Both the position numbers and the translations under genes were made by a program. From positions 87,678 through 151,677 of the forward strand of contig VFZC01000001.1 of assembly GCA_016871355.1 (NCBI GenBank): DNA of 64,000 bases. Direction: 5' to 3'. Source of the DNA: Actinomycetota bacterium (GTDB lineage: Bacteria; Actinomycetota; Acidimicrobiia; Acidimicrobiales; Ilumatobacteraceae). The notes beneath the pieces were generated by a model. It saw only the letters and a program-made list of their open reading frames with translations, was not told the origin of the DNA and did not search any database. Below are positions 1 through 7,900 of this stretch, one piece after another. The first letter of the stretch is position 1. Every line of letters starts with the position of its first letter.

Positions 1-460
1 CTCACCGCGCAGCGTGCTCGACGTGGGAGCCGGGCCTGGCCTGTGGCGCGACTGGTACCACCGCGAACATCCGAAGATTCGCGTGGTGTCGACCGATGTG
101 AGCGAATACGCCTGCACGAAGTACGGACACGAGCAACGCGACATCGCCACGTGGCGGCCGGCCAAGCCCTTCGATCTCGTGATCTGTCACGGAGTGCTGC
201 AGTATCCGAGCGACACCGACGTCGAATCGGCGATCGAGAACCTGGCCCACGCGTGTCGGCACGTGCTGTATCTCGAAGTTCCGACGCGATCCGACTACCG
301 AACGATCGTCGATCCGTCAGCCGCCGACATGGACGTGCACCAACGGACCGGTGATTGGTATCGCGCGCGACTCGAGCGGCACTTCATTCAAGCCGGAGCC
401 GGGCTGTGGGCCCGCAAGGGAGGCCACGTGCTGTTGTACGAACTCGAACGAACGCGCTGA
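1..460 (+). CDS. Class I SAM-dependent methyltransferase (5' end outside the window)
   Basis: The frame is open from the first bases, so the N-terminus lies upstream of the window. The visible part begins with the SAM-binding motif I, VLDVGAGPG, followed by the acidic residue ending strand 2 (VVSTDVSEYA) and a motif IV-like stretch FDLVICHGVLQY. These are hallmarks of class I Rossmann-fold methyltransferases. The substrate cannot be told. The C-terminus is basic (ELERTR) and the gene ends 25 bp before the convergent oxidoreductase gene, with a short tandem repeat between them. Confidence 0.8.
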   Translation, partial: SPRSVLDVGAGPGLWRDWYHREHPKIRVVSTDVSEYACTKYGHEQRDIATWRPAKPFDLVICHGVLQYPSDTDVESAIENLAHACRHVLYLEVPTRSDYRTIVDPSAADMDVHQRTGDWYRARLERHFIQAGAGLWARKGGHVLLYELERTR

Positions 461-493
461 GTCTGACACTGGGTCAGACACTGGGTCAGACAC
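461..493. repeat. 12-bp tandem repeat with hairpin potential between convergent genes
   Basis: The unit cactgggtcaga occurs twice in tandem (467-478, 479-490), flanked by partial units. TCTGAC at 462-467 can pair with GTCAGA at 473-478, and the same is possible one unit further on. It begins directly after the methyltransferase stop codon and contains the stop codon of the convergent gene (486-488), so it may act as a bidirectional terminator or be a dispersed intergenic repeat. Confidence 0.6.
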
Positions 494-1769
494 GGAGCGC
501 GCGGCGAACCGGGCGATCCCAACCGGGTTGACCCGTGGGGCGCGGACCAGGCCACAAACGCGGGCCCATCTCCACCATGCCGTGATGCGATCCATATTCG
601 CCGAGCAGATTCAGATACGGCTCGGCTCCGAATGCTTCGGCACCGCGCACGCCGGTTCCCTTCCACACACCGGTGGCCAGAAGTTCGATGGCGACCACCG
701 GACAGATGGCCGTCTGCCACAGCACGGCCTGCGATCCCCACTCGCGCATCGTGGTCTCGTTGTCGGCCACGTGGTACAGGTACACCTCGCGGTGCTCGCC
801 GTACGAGGTGCCCTTCACCCAGATGCCCGCGCACGTCGTGCCGTGCATGAGGTGACCGAGCCGGGCCGGATTGGGGAGGACCGCGGCCAGAACGTCGCGC
901 GGTGACACCTGTACGTCACCCACCCGGATCGGATCGGTGGAGTCGAGACCGAGGTACGCGAAGGTCTTCAACCAGTCGATGAACTCGGCGCCCAAGCCGT
1001 ACTTGAACGTGACACGGTTGCACTCGACTTCACGCGGAATGAGGATGACCTCTTCGTGCTCGACGTTCACGCACTCGATCGGGCCGATACCCGCCGGGAA
1101 GTGGAAGATCTCGGGCTCGCTGAAGCACTCGGTCGTGAAGAGTCCACGCTCACGCTCCCACACGATGGGCGGATTGAGACACTCTTCGATGGTGGTCCAG
1201 ATCGAGAAAGTGGGCGCGAAGTCGTACCCGTCGATCGAGAGGTTGGAGCCATCGCGCACACCGATCTCGTCGATCGTGTCGAACAAGTTGTCGGCGGCGT
1301 AACGCGCGAAGATGTCGGACAACCCGGGTTCCACTCCCATGCCGACCAGAGCCAACAGACCCTTCTCTCGCCACGCGGTATCGGCATCGAGTTGCTCTTG
1401 ACCGAGAGGGATTCCGACCTGGTTGTAGGGGTCGGTCGGGTGCGGCCGACTCAAGTTCATGGCCATGTCGAGGTAGTTGGTGCCAGCCCGGAAGCAGGCC
1501 TCGAAGATTTCCTCGTTGAGGCGAGGGTCGCAGGCGTTGACGACGATGTCGGCCTTGGTACGCGTGATGAGCGCGACGAGTTCGTCGACCGAGCGAGCAT
1601 CGACCTGCGTGGCCGCGAAGCGACCCGGATCATCGAGTTCACTCACCACCTTTTGTGCGGAGGTCAACGAAATGTCGGCGATCGTGAACGAATCGAAGAA
1701 AGCGCGTGTTTCAGCGATGGAGGCCATCGAGGCTCCAACGCCGCCAGCGCCGATCACCAGGATGTTCAT
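486..1769 (-). CDS. Saccharopine dehydrogenase family oxidoreductase
   Basis: A 427-residue protein starting with a Rossmann dinucleotide-binding motif (ILVIGAGGVGASMA), then DARSVDEL and a central GMGVEPGLSDIFARYA segment. These features and the length match the saccharopine dehydrogenase/carboxynorspermidine dehydrogenase superfamily, whose members reduce or oxidise NAD(P)-linked secondary amines of lysine or polyamine metabolism. Whether this one makes carboxynorspermidine, saccharopine or something else cannot be decided. Its stop codon lies in the 461-493 repeat, and about 100 bp of non-coding sequence separates it from the next gene upstream. Confidence 0.8.
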   Translation of the reverse strand: MNILVIGAGGVGASMASIAETRAFFDSFTIADISLTSAQKVVSELDDPGRFAATQVDARSVDELVALITRTKADIVVNACDPRLNEEIFEACFRAGTNYLDMAMNLSRPHPTDPYNQVGIPLGQEQLDADTAWREKGLLALVGMGVEPGLSDIFARYAADNLFDTIDEIGVRDGSNLSIDGYDFAPTFSIWTTIEECLNPPIVWERERGLFTTECFSEPEIFHFPAGIGPIECVNVEHEEVILIPREVECNRVTFKYGLGAEFIDWLKTFAYLGLDSTDPIRVGDVQVSPRDVLAAVLPNPARLGHLMHGTTCAGIWVKGTSYGEHREVYLYHVADNETTMREWGSQAVLWQTAICPVVAIELLATGVWKGTGVRGAEAFGAEPYLNLLGEYGSHHGMVEMGPRLWPGPRPTGQPGWDRPVRRALRV

Positions 1770-1869
1770 GAAAAATCAGTCCAATGCGGGGAACGGTGTG
1801 AACCGTGCCCTTCTTTCTACCCGCAAAACGTGATCGAAGTGTGTCACTCGATCGTCAAGAAATGGTTTC

Positions 1870-2607
1870 TCAGGTCAAAAGTGATTCGAAATGCATTGCG
1901 ATGTCGCGAACGACCTGCGGTTTCGTTCCGGACGTTGAAAATCGATCGCGATCGATACCGGCGAAGACCACAGCACCGTTCCAACGACCGATTGGTGTCG
2001 TCGAACTCACCACCCGTGGCAGAGCGTCCGACCAATCACGATCACTGTCGATCAATGTGGTGATGTCGCTATGGGCGGTCCGATCCGACGATCGATACAA
2101 CCCGTAAGCAATCGACCCGGCGCTCGAGGTGACGACCCCATTCAGGCCAGCCAGACGTGAAGCCACGAAATCGAAGGGCAGAGCGAAACTGGCCGCGGCG
2201 TTCCACACCTCGACTTCACTGCGATGCAGCCATGACATCTTCGTCACCGCGTGGCGATCTTCGGGGATGATCCCGGTTTCGCTCTCCCACCACTCGGGGG
2301 CCAACTTCTTTCGACACCAGCCGGCGTCGGGTTCCGAACGATCGTCGTCCCACACCGCCCGCGCGGGACGACCCACCGAGTCGAGAACCACGAGGCCCGA
2401 TCCGAATGCGGCCACGCTGACCGTGCTCACCACGGGAGAGCCGAGACGAGTCCAGGCCTCGTCGACGGCTCGAAGCCACTCGAGTGGCGAGACCTCATCA
2501 TTGTCGAGTGCGTGATCGATCGACACGACGTCGACCACATCACGACGAACGTCGTCGAAGACTCCAACGGCTGTGGAAGCGAACGAGACGTCGATGGCGG
2601 CGATCAC
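1870..2607 (-). CDS. FGGY-type carbohydrate kinase-like protein (short)
   Basis: A 245-residue protein opening with an ASKHA-type phosphate-1 motif (AAIDVSFASTAVGVFD). Later segments (VVSTVSVAAFGSGLVVLD, ARAVWDDDRSEPDA, ESETGIIPEDRHAVTKMSWL) match the N-terminal domain of FGGY sugar kinases. Full kinases are about 450-500 residues with a second ATP-binding domain, and that half is missing here, so catalysis is doubtful. The GTG at 2607 was chosen because it lies just after the stop of the LOG gene (2612); an ATG at 2640 would add 11 residues and overlap that gene. The two are probably co-transcribed. Confidence 0.6.
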   Translation of the reverse strand: MIAAIDVSFASTAVGVFDDVRRDVVDVVSIDHALDNDEVSPLEWLRAVDEAWTRLGSPVVSTVSVAAFGSGLVVLDSVGRPARAVWDDDRSEPDAGWCRKKLAPEWWESETGIIPEDRHAVTKMSWLHRSEVEVWNAAASFALPFDFVASRLAGLNGVVTSSAGSIAYGLYRSSDRTAHSDITTLIDSDRDWSDALPRVVSSTTPIGRWNGAVVFAGIDRDRFSTSGTKPQVVRDIAMHFESLLT

Positions 2608-2611
2608 GTGA

Positions 2612-3379
2612 TCAGACTCCCACGGTCTCGCCGATCGCACGAATCGGACGCAGACGGTGATAGAGCCGGAAGCGATCGACGGAATGGCGCGTGATGTGGG
2701 CTTCGGCCTCGGCCAGATCGTCGGTCACGAGCAACAAGTCGAGATCACCGCGGTCGATCATGCCTTCGTCGACCATCACATCGAGTTGTGTGAGCAGCGG
2801 AGTCCAGAACTCCTGACCCATGAGCACCACCGGGAAGTCGCTGACCTTGCCGGTCTGGATGAGCGTGAGGGCCTCGAACAGCTCGTCGACGGTGCCGAAT
2901 CCGCCCGGCATCACGACGAACGCGTACGAGTACTTCACGAGCATGACCTTGCGCACGAAGAAGTACGAGAACTCCACACTCACGTCGACGTACGGATTGG
3001 CCGCCTGCTCGTGCGGAAGGACGATGTTGCAGCCGATCGAATGACCACCGGCCTCCTTGGCCCCGCGGTTGGCGGCCTCCATGACCCCGGGTCCGCCACC
3101 GGTCATCACCGAGAACCCGAGTCGGCTCATCGCCGCGCCCACGTCGCGGGCCAGCTCGTACTCGGAATCGCCCTCGCGCACTCGGGCCGATCCGAAGACC
3201 GTGACGCACGGACCCACGAAGTGGAGTTGGCGAAAGCCGTGCAGCATCTCGCGCGTGACCCGCACGACAGTTCGTAACTCGCGACGACGGAGCCGTGGTC
3301 CGCTGAGAAACGAGCGGTCTCGTGCCGCTAGTGACTGCGACGTCGACGATGACTTTGGTCCCTGTGAGCCCATATCCAT
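2612..3379 (-). CDS. LOG family nucleotide-binding protein (cytokinin riboside 5'-monophosphate phosphoribohydrolase-like)
   Basis: The protein has both LOG signatures: GGGPGVMEAANRGA early in the fold and PGGFGTVDELFEAL, which corresponds to the catalytic/phosphate-binding PGGxGTxxE motif. LOG proteins cleave nucleoside monophosphates to free base and ribose 5-phosphate, and many bacterial members are general nucleotide hydrolases. The chosen start (Met, 255 residues) avoids overlap with the divergent AhpD-like gene at 3390; a Met at 3412 would add 11 residues and overlap it. The kinase-like gene follows within a few bases. Confidence 0.85.
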   Translation of the reverse strand: MDMGSQGPKSSSTSQSLAARDRSFLSGPRLRRRELRTVVRVTREMLHGFRQLHFVGPCVTVFGSARVREGDSEYELARDVGAAMSRLGFSVMTGGGPGVMEAANRGAKEAGGHSIGCNIVLPHEQAANPYVDVSVEFSYFFVRKVMLVKYSYAFVVMPGGFGTVDELFEALTLIQTGKVSDFPVVLMGQEFWTPLLTQLDVMVDEGMIDRGDLDLLLVTDDLAEAEAHITRHSVDRFRLYHRLRPIRAIGETVGV

Positions 3380-3389
3380 ACCCGCAAGA

Positions 3390-3758
3390 ATGCCATTCAT
3401 GGAACTGCACATTCACGGCACCGAGGTCATGGACGATCTCGTTCCGCTGGCCCGCGACTTCCGCCACGCCGCACCCGATGTGATGAAGGCGTTCGGCGAA
3501 CTGCACCGGGCCGCCATGAGCCCGGGCGCTCTCGACACCAAGACCAAGGAACTGATCGCATTGGCGATCTCCGTCACGAAGCAATGCGACGGTTGCATCG
3601 CCTCGCACGCCGAGGGTGCCGCCAAAGCCGGCGCCACCGAGGCCGAGGTGGCCGATGCGCTCGGAGTCACCGTGCTCATGAACGGTGGACCGGCCACCGT
3701 GTACGGGCCGCGTGCGCTGTCCGCATTCCGGGATTTCGCCGGAGGTGTGGCAACCTGA
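3390..3758 (+). CDS. Carboxymuconolactone decarboxylase / AhpD-like family protein
   Basis: A 122-residue all-helical protein with the AhpD-type core KTKELIALAISVTKQC and the redox motif QCDGCIASH (CxxC followed by His three residues later). This signature separates the peroxidase-linked AhpD-like members from the true decarboxylases. It likely acts as a thiol-disulfide or peroxide-reducing partner; the substrate is unknown. ATG 3390 was used; Met 3399 is an alternative. It is divergent from the LOG gene and lies just upstream of the exonuclease III gene. Confidence 0.85.
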   Translation: MPFMELHIHGTEVMDDLVPLARDFRHAAPDVMKAFGELHRAAMSPGALDTKTKELIALAISVTKQCDGCIASHAEGAAKAGATEAEVADALGVTVLMNGGPATVYGPRALSAFRDFAGGVAT

Positions 3759-3763
3759 GAGTG

Positions 3764-4603
3764 ATGCCTCGTCGCTCACGTCTCACCATCGCCACTGTCA
3801 ACGTCAACGGTCTGCGCGCCGCAGCCACCAACGGAATCAAGGGTTGGCTCGACGACCGTCAGCCCGACATCGTGACCATGCAGGAGGTCCGTGCACCCGA
3901 TGCCCTCGTGCCCGATTTGGTGAAGTCGGTGGCCGGCCCCAAGTGGACGGTCGCTCACGACGAATGCGAACAGAAAGGCCGCGCCGGTGTCGCGGTGGCG
4001 TCACATCGACCGATCGTGGCCACTCGCTCCGGACTCCAGAAGTTCGCCGCCGATTCCACGCCGTTCAGCGACAGTGGCCGCTGGATCGAAGTCGATGTCG
4101 ACACCGCCGACGGTCGCGGACTCACAGTCATCTCGTCGTACGTGCACACCGGTGATGCCGAATCGCCCGCTCGCATGTCGGAGAAGTTGGCGTTCATGCG
4201 CGCCACCACCAAGCGACTGCAAGCACTCAAGAAGACGAAACGTCACGTCTTGCTCACCGGTGATCTGAACGTGGCCCACCGCGAGGTCGACCTGAAGAAC
4301 TGGAAGGGCAACCTGAAGAGTGCTGGCTTCCTGCCCGAGGAACGGGCCTGGTTCGACGAGTTGTTCGACCGCCACGGTTGGGTGGACGTCGCCCGCAAAC
4401 TCAGCGGAGATGGTCCGGGCCCGTATTCGTGGTGGTCGTGGCGAGGCAAAGCGTTCGACACCAACGCCGGATGGCGCATCGACTACCACATCGCGTCACC
4501 CGACTTGGCCGACGCCGCGGTGGAAACGATCGTGGACCGGGCACCCTCATATGCCGAACGCTGGTCGGATCACGCACCCGTGGTGGTGACGTACCTCTTG
4601 TGA
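3764..4603 (+). CDS. xthA: Exodeoxyribonuclease III (AP endonuclease)
   Basis: A 279-residue endonuclease/exonuclease/phosphatase fold protein. Family motifs are in order: IATVNVNGLRAA (Asn), TMQEVRAP (metal-binding Glu), SSYVHTGD, LLTGDLNVAHREVDL (catalytic Asp/Asn), the WSWRGKAF…WRIDYHIAS block, and the terminal WSDHAPVVVTY with the catalytic Asp-His. It cuts DNA at abasic sites in base excision repair. ATG 3764 follows the previous stop by 5 bp; a GTG at 3761 is equally possible. Confidence 0.93.
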   Translation: MPRRSRLTIATVNVNGLRAAATNGIKGWLDDRQPDIVTMQEVRAPDALVPDLVKSVAGPKWTVAHDECEQKGRAGVAVASHRPIVATRSGLQKFAADSTPFSDSGRWIEVDVDTADGRGLTVISSYVHTGDAESPARMSEKLAFMRATTKRLQALKKTKRHVLLTGDLNVAHREVDLKNWKGNLKSAGFLPEERAWFDELFDRHGWVDVARKLSGDGPGPYSWWSWRGKAFDTNAGWRIDYHIASPDLADAAVETIVDRAPSYAERWSDHAPVVVTYLL

Positions 4604-4709
4604 TGTCCGTTGCGGCGCAACATCGTGACGATGGTGCCGAGCACGAGAGCACCGATCAACGACACGATCGGGACGAACGTTCGTCCCGGCTGTATTCAGC
4701 TGGCTGTGC

Positions 4710-5078
4710 TCAGTTGGCGTGGTTGGCCGTGCGATACGCGCGGTACACCGACACGAGCGAATCCTTCTGCTCGTCGGTCAACGACGAGTCGGAACGAATC
4801 GCTTCTTCGGTGGTCGACACCGCAGACGCGGCCTCGGCCTCGTCATCGAGCATGCCGGCATCGCCGAGCAGTTCTTCGGCCGACACGTTGAGGGCCTTGG
4901 CGATCGAACGGACCACACGAACCGACGGTTCGTGCAGGCCTCGTTCGATCTGACTGAGGTACGGGTTCGACACCTGCGCCAGTTCGGACAACTGACGCAG
5001 ACTCATCTGCGCGAGCTGACGCTGGCGACGAATGGTGGCGCCGAGGACGCCCAGTCGATTGCTCCAGTCGTCGCTCAT
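4710..5078 (-). CDS. XRE-family helix-turn-helix regulator
   Basis: A 122-residue protein. Residues about 10-65 form a Cro/C1-type HTH (LGATIRRQRQLAQMSLRQLS, VSNPYLSQIERGLHEPSV), and the C-terminal tail is acidic and lacks a sugar-sensing cupin. The recognition helix region NPYLSQIERG is typical of the family. It lies 19 bp downstream of an Ala/Lys-rich gene with which it probably forms an operon. The 4604-4709 gap on its 3' side has no convincing gene. Confidence 0.88.
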   Translation of the reverse strand: MSDDWSNRLGVLGATIRRQRQLAQMSLRQLSELAQVSNPYLSQIERGLHEPSVRVVRSIAKALNVSAEELLGDAGMLDDEAEAASAVSTTEEAIRSDSSLTDEQKDSLVSVYRAYRTANHAN

Positions 5079-5097
5079 GAGGTGGCGACGAACCAGC

Positions 5098-5436
5098 TCA
5101 GGACGCCGGGGCGACCGTCTTGGCGATCTTGCTGGCGAACTCGATCTGCGCCTGGGCGACCTTGACGGCGAAGTCGATGTTGGCCGTGATCGCCTTGCGG
5201 ACGTTCACCACGACCGGACGAGCCTTGGCCGGGGCCACGCGGTCGACGGTGGCGACGGCGCGCTCGACGACGGCGATGGTGCGCTCCTGGCCTTTGGCCA
5301 CGCCCGTGGCCAGAGCGGCGCGGGCGACTTCAGGCTTGAGGTTGGCGGTCACCTTGCTCACCAACACGCGCGGGTCGCGCGAGGGGGCAGCGTCGGTGGT
5401 CGGGGTTGCTTCTTTGGTGTTCTTTTTCTGAGCCAT
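5098..5436 (-). CDS. Small Ala/Lys-rich phasin-like protein
   Basis: A 112-residue protein from ATG 5436. A short charged, disordered N-terminus (MAQKKNTKEATPTT) precedes long amphipathic, Ala-rich helices with no cysteines and no membrane segment (VAKGQERTIAVVERAVATVD, IDFAVKVAQAQIEFASKIAK). This pattern resembles granule- or surface-associated phasin/HbhA-like helical proteins, but similarity of composition is the only evidence. It precedes the XRE regulator with a 19-bp gap, and a palindrome lies just upstream. Confidence 0.6.
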   Translation of the reverse strand: MAQKKNTKEATPTTDAAPSRDPRVLVSKVTANLKPEVARAALATGVAKGQERTIAVVERAVATVDRVAPAKARPVVVNVRKAITANIDFAVKVAQAQIEFASKIAKTVAPAS

Positions 5437-5457
5437 GCTTGAAGAATACGACCGAGT

Positions 5458-5473
5458 GCTTGGTATGCCAAGC
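5458..5473. promoter_or_regulatory. Palindrome upstream of the phasin-like/XRE operon
   Basis: GCTTGGTATGCCAAGC has 6-bp inverted arms around a TATG centre. It sits about 22 bp upstream of the ATG at 5436 and 44 bp downstream of the TetR gene stop, so it could be an operator for the XRE or TetR protein. No T-run follows, which argues against a terminator. Confidence 0.35.
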
Positions 5474-5516
5474 GGGAGAAGTGTGGCGGTGGTCACCGTC
5501 ACCGAAGAACGAGCCG

Positions 5517-6194
5517 TCAGGGGCGCTTGGGCTGGTCGGGGAACATCGACGCCACGAAGAACCCCATCAGGCCGAACCAGGCCGCCGGGGTCGGACCGTC
5601 GTCGCCCAGGATCTCCACGATGTTCGAGCCCAGACCCAGCGCGTTGATGGCGGTGGCCACGGCCACCGGGTCGAGGTCGTCGCGGAACATGCCGCGCTGT
5701 TGAGCTTTGGTGAGGACGTCGACGAAGGCACGCTGGCTGCGCACCTGCAGGTCGTGCATCAGTTCGCGGAGCTCGGGGTCGCGGTGCGTACTGACGAGTA
5801 GCTCGAACCTTCGCCACCGGGCGTTCACGTGTTCGGGGTCGAACGGGTTGGCCAAGAACGGCGTCAACTGGGCGAGGTAGTCGTCGCGACCAGTTGCCGT
5901 GTCGAGGGCGGTGTTGATGCCTTCCACCGTGGCCTCGATGGAACGCCGAAGGTGTTCGGCCAGCGCTTGCCGAATGAGATCGTCGCGATCACGGAAGTGC
6001 CAATAGAGCGAGCCGGTGGTGACGCCGACTTCGGAGATGATGTCGTCGAGACGCACGGCATCGATACCCTTGTCGAAGATCAGGTCGAGCGTTGCGTCGA
6101 TGAGAGCCAGGCGCGAATCGATACGCGGTTTGGGCTGACGCGTCGTGGCCTTCGAGCGTGCGTGTCGGGATGTCTTCCCACACGATGTCGTCAC
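5517..6194 (-). CDS. TetR-family transcriptional regulator
   Basis: A 225-residue protein. A basic N-terminal extension is followed by a TetR DNA-binding domain at about residues 28-75 (IDATLDLIFDKGIDAVRLDD, IISEVGVTTGSLYWHFRDRD). The helical C-terminal domain contains DPELRELMHDLQVRSQRAFV and is diverse in this family, so the ligand cannot be predicted. It is transcribed in the same direction as the phasin-like gene 80 bp downstream. Confidence 0.9.
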   Translation of the reverse strand: MTTSCGKTSRHARSKATTRQPKPRIDSRLALIDATLDLIFDKGIDAVRLDDIISEVGVTTGSLYWHFRDRDDLIRQALAEHLRRSIEATVEGINTALDTATGRDDYLAQLTPFLANPFDPEHVNARWRRFELLVSTHRDPELRELMHDLQVRSQRAFVDVLTKAQQRGMFRDDLDPVAVATAINALGLGSNIVEILGDDGPTPAAWFGLMGFFVASMFPDQPKRP

Positions 6195-6227
6195 GTCACG
6201 GACTGTACAACGTGATTCGAAGTTGGC

Positions 6228-7130
6228 TCAATGGCCCGCGCCCACGACCAAAGCCTCCAGGAACACCTCGTGTGCAGCCTGAGCGTCCAGGTCGGTGGCG
6301 ACCTCGATCGTCGACTCGGGTTCGGGGGTCCCCCGCACTCGGCCGTCCGCCTCGACCACCACCGCCATGGGCGTGAACGTGAAGAGGTGCGGATGGGTCA
6401 GGGCGAGCAACGTGAGCGGATCGTGGGCCCAACTTCGATCGTCTGGCATCCCCGGTCGCAGGCTCGACAGCCATTGCCAGAATCGCCGAGCCTGATTGGC
6501 CATCAACGATCCGAGGGGATGCACCGCAGCGATTCGCTCGACATCGGTCTCGTCGACCGCCACGCGCAACGTCTGGTCGAGCGGCACGATCGTGATGGGG
6601 GCGCCTGAACTCATCACGATGTCGGTCGCCACGACATCGCAGGCAAAGTTGTGTTCGGGCCAGCCCGACTGGAACTCTCCACCCATCACGAACAATCGAT
6701 GCACGTTGCGAGAGAACGACGCATCACGCTGAATCGCCGTGGCGATGTTGGTCAACGGACCGATCCCCAGCACGTCGAGCGTTCCAGGGGCGGCGGCCAC
6801 CAATTCGATCAAGACGTCGACCGCATCACCCGACGCATACGACGCCGCACTCAACCCGGGAACACCTTCGCCCTCGTGGCCACCCCACACGACCGCTTTG
6901 CCGCTCAGTGGTTGTTCGCAGCCTCGATACACCGGAACATCGAGGCCCATCGTGGAGAGTGCGACCGACGCGAGCCGTGCCCTCAGGTCGGTGTCGCCGT
7001 ACACCAGCGTGACCGCTTCGAGTTCGATCGATGGCAGGCCTGGCATCATTGCCAGAGTCCACAAGTCGTCCACATCGGTTCCGATGTCGGTGTCGATCAC
7101 GAGACGAGCCACTCGTTCATCCTTCCTCAT
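6228..7130 (-). CDS. Inosine-uridine-type nucleoside hydrolase
   Basis: A 300-residue protein with the diagnostic N-terminal calcium-binding motif IDTDIGTDVDDLWTLAM. Later family elements are the YRGCEQPL substrate loop, GPLTNIATAI, FVMGGEF and EHNFACDVVAT. These enzymes hydrolyse the N-glycosidic bond of ribonucleosides for salvage. The Met at 7130 was chosen because it directly precedes the first beta strand; the frame is open to 7220 but that would overlap the divergent gene. Confidence 0.9.
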   Translation of the reverse strand: MRKDERVARLVIDTDIGTDVDDLWTLAMMPGLPSIELEAVTLVYGDTDLRARLASVALSTMGLDVPVYRGCEQPLSGKAVVWGGHEGEGVPGLSAASYASGDAVDVLIELVAAAPGTLDVLGIGPLTNIATAIQRDASFSRNVHRLFVMGGEFQSGWPEHNFACDVVATDIVMSSGAPITIVPLDQTLRVAVDETDVERIAAVHPLGSLMANQARRFWQWLSSLRPGMPDDRSWAHDPLTLLALTHPHLFTFTPMAVVVEADGRVRGTPEPESTIEVATDLDAQAAHEVFLEALVVGAGH

Positions 7131-7177
7131 CGACGAGGCCGCCACTGGCTTCGCGTTCTCGGCGTACCATCGATCCC

Positions 7178-7600
7178 GTGCCACCCACTCCGCCCTCCGA
7201 ACCCTTGTACCGCACGCCACTGCGCTGGATTCTCGGAGTCGCGCTCGTCGGTGCCGGTGTCGCCCACCTCACGACGCAACGCACCGAGTTCCAGGCTCAG
7301 GTTCCGAGTTGGTTTCCGCTCGACGAGGATCTCGTGGTGGTTGTCTCGGGAATCATCGAAATCGCTCTGGGCCTCGCGTTGATCGTGCTTCGCCGTCGAC
7401 GAGTTCTCGTTGGTGCCATCGTGGCGGCGTTCTTCGTGGCGATCTTCCCTGGCAACATCGCGCAGTGGAGCGAAGGCGTCGATGCGTTCGGACTCGACAC
7501 CGACACCGAACGGTTCGTTCGACTCTTCTTCCAGCCGGTGCTCGTGATGTGGGCGCTCGCCGCGACGGGAGCCTGGCGCGCCTACCGAGCCAGACGGTGA
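7178..7600 (+). CDS. DoxX-like membrane protein
   Basis: A 140-residue protein with about four membrane segments (ILGVALVGAGVAHLT, VVVVSGIIEIALGLALIVL, VLVGAIVAAFFVAIFPGNIA, FFQPVLVMWALAATGAW). The early GxAHL motif and the GxxEIxLGLALI helix are typical of the DoxX/YkgB-like family. The role is unknown. The GTG at 7178 was chosen because it starts the Pro-rich leader before the first helix. It is the last gene before the island; its stop codon lies 17 bp from the left repeat. Confidence 0.75.
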   Translation: MPPTPPSEPLYRTPLRWILGVALVGAGVAHLTTQRTEFQAQVPSWFPLDEDLVVVVSGIIEIALGLALIVLRRRRVLVGAIVAAFFVAIFPGNIAQWSEGVDAFGLDTDTERFVRLFFQPVLVMWALAATGAWRAYRARR

Positions 7601-7616
7601 CCGGGGAGGGGAACCC

Positions 7617-7740
7617 TCGCTGCGCTCCTCCCAAATCCCAGACGCGCACGAAAACATGAAGAGGGCCGACCTGGCGGCCGGCCCTCTTCATGTTTGGTGG
7701 CGGGGAGGGGATTTGAACCCCTGACCTTCGGGTTATGAGC
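7617..7740. repeat. Left boundary repeat of the island (attachment-site-like)
   Basis: This stretch repeats, with a few mismatches and a 2-bp indel, the sequence at 20669-20790. The shared order is a block beginning tcgctgcgctcctccc, a long hairpin (7655-7692 against 20708-20743), and the 3' part of an initiator tRNA. Direct repeats of a tRNA 3' end flanking about 13 kb of different gene content are the classic footprint of integration into a tRNA gene. Confidence 0.85.
7655..7692. terminator. Hairpin downstream of the tRNA-fMet fragment
   Basis: catgaagagggccg (7655-7668) pairs perfectly with cggccctcttcatg (7679-7692) around a 10-nt centre. It corresponds to the hairpin just downstream of the intact tRNA gene at 20708-20743, so it is the original tRNA terminator or its duplicate. 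Confidence 0.6.
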
Positions 7741-7744
7741 CGAC
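7695..7744 (-). pseudogene. 3' fragment of an initiator tRNA-fMet
   Basis: On the minus strand it reads from the anticodon loop (CTCATAA) through the 3' anticodon stem, variable loop, T arm and acceptor stem to an encoded CCA at 7695. Sequence 5' of the anticodon stem does not continue as a tRNA. Its T stem is AGGGG/CCCCT, whereas the intact copy at 20745 has ACAGG/CCTGT. Both are perfectly paired, so the two copies descend from different functional tRNAs rather than from simple decay. Confidence 0.8.
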
Positions 7745-7900
7745 AGCGTCTGGTGAGGTCTGATCGGAGCTCGGCTGCGTTGGTGCAGGTGGGGCGCCGA
7801 TTCGAGGGGTGGTCACGCTCGTGTCGTGTGCATCGGTACGTGCCCGTCGGTCGTTGTCGTGTTCGCGCCCTCTCGGGGTCCGCAGACGGGTTCCGTTCGG

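Noticed and set aside
1770..1869. Possible promoter or RNA element upstream of the saccharopine dehydrogenase gene
   Set aside because: No palindrome or conserved RNA structure was recognised in the stretch.
4577..4675. Possible tiny membrane protein on the minus strand (VSLIGALVLGTIVTMLRR)
   Set aside because: Only a GTG start directly at the hydrophobic segment, no upstream protein-like sequence, and most of its 3' part overlaps the end of xthA.
7745..7900. Gap between the tRNA fragment and the His-rich gene, checked for an integrase remnant
   Set aside because: No frame with recognisable protein or RNA features was seen.
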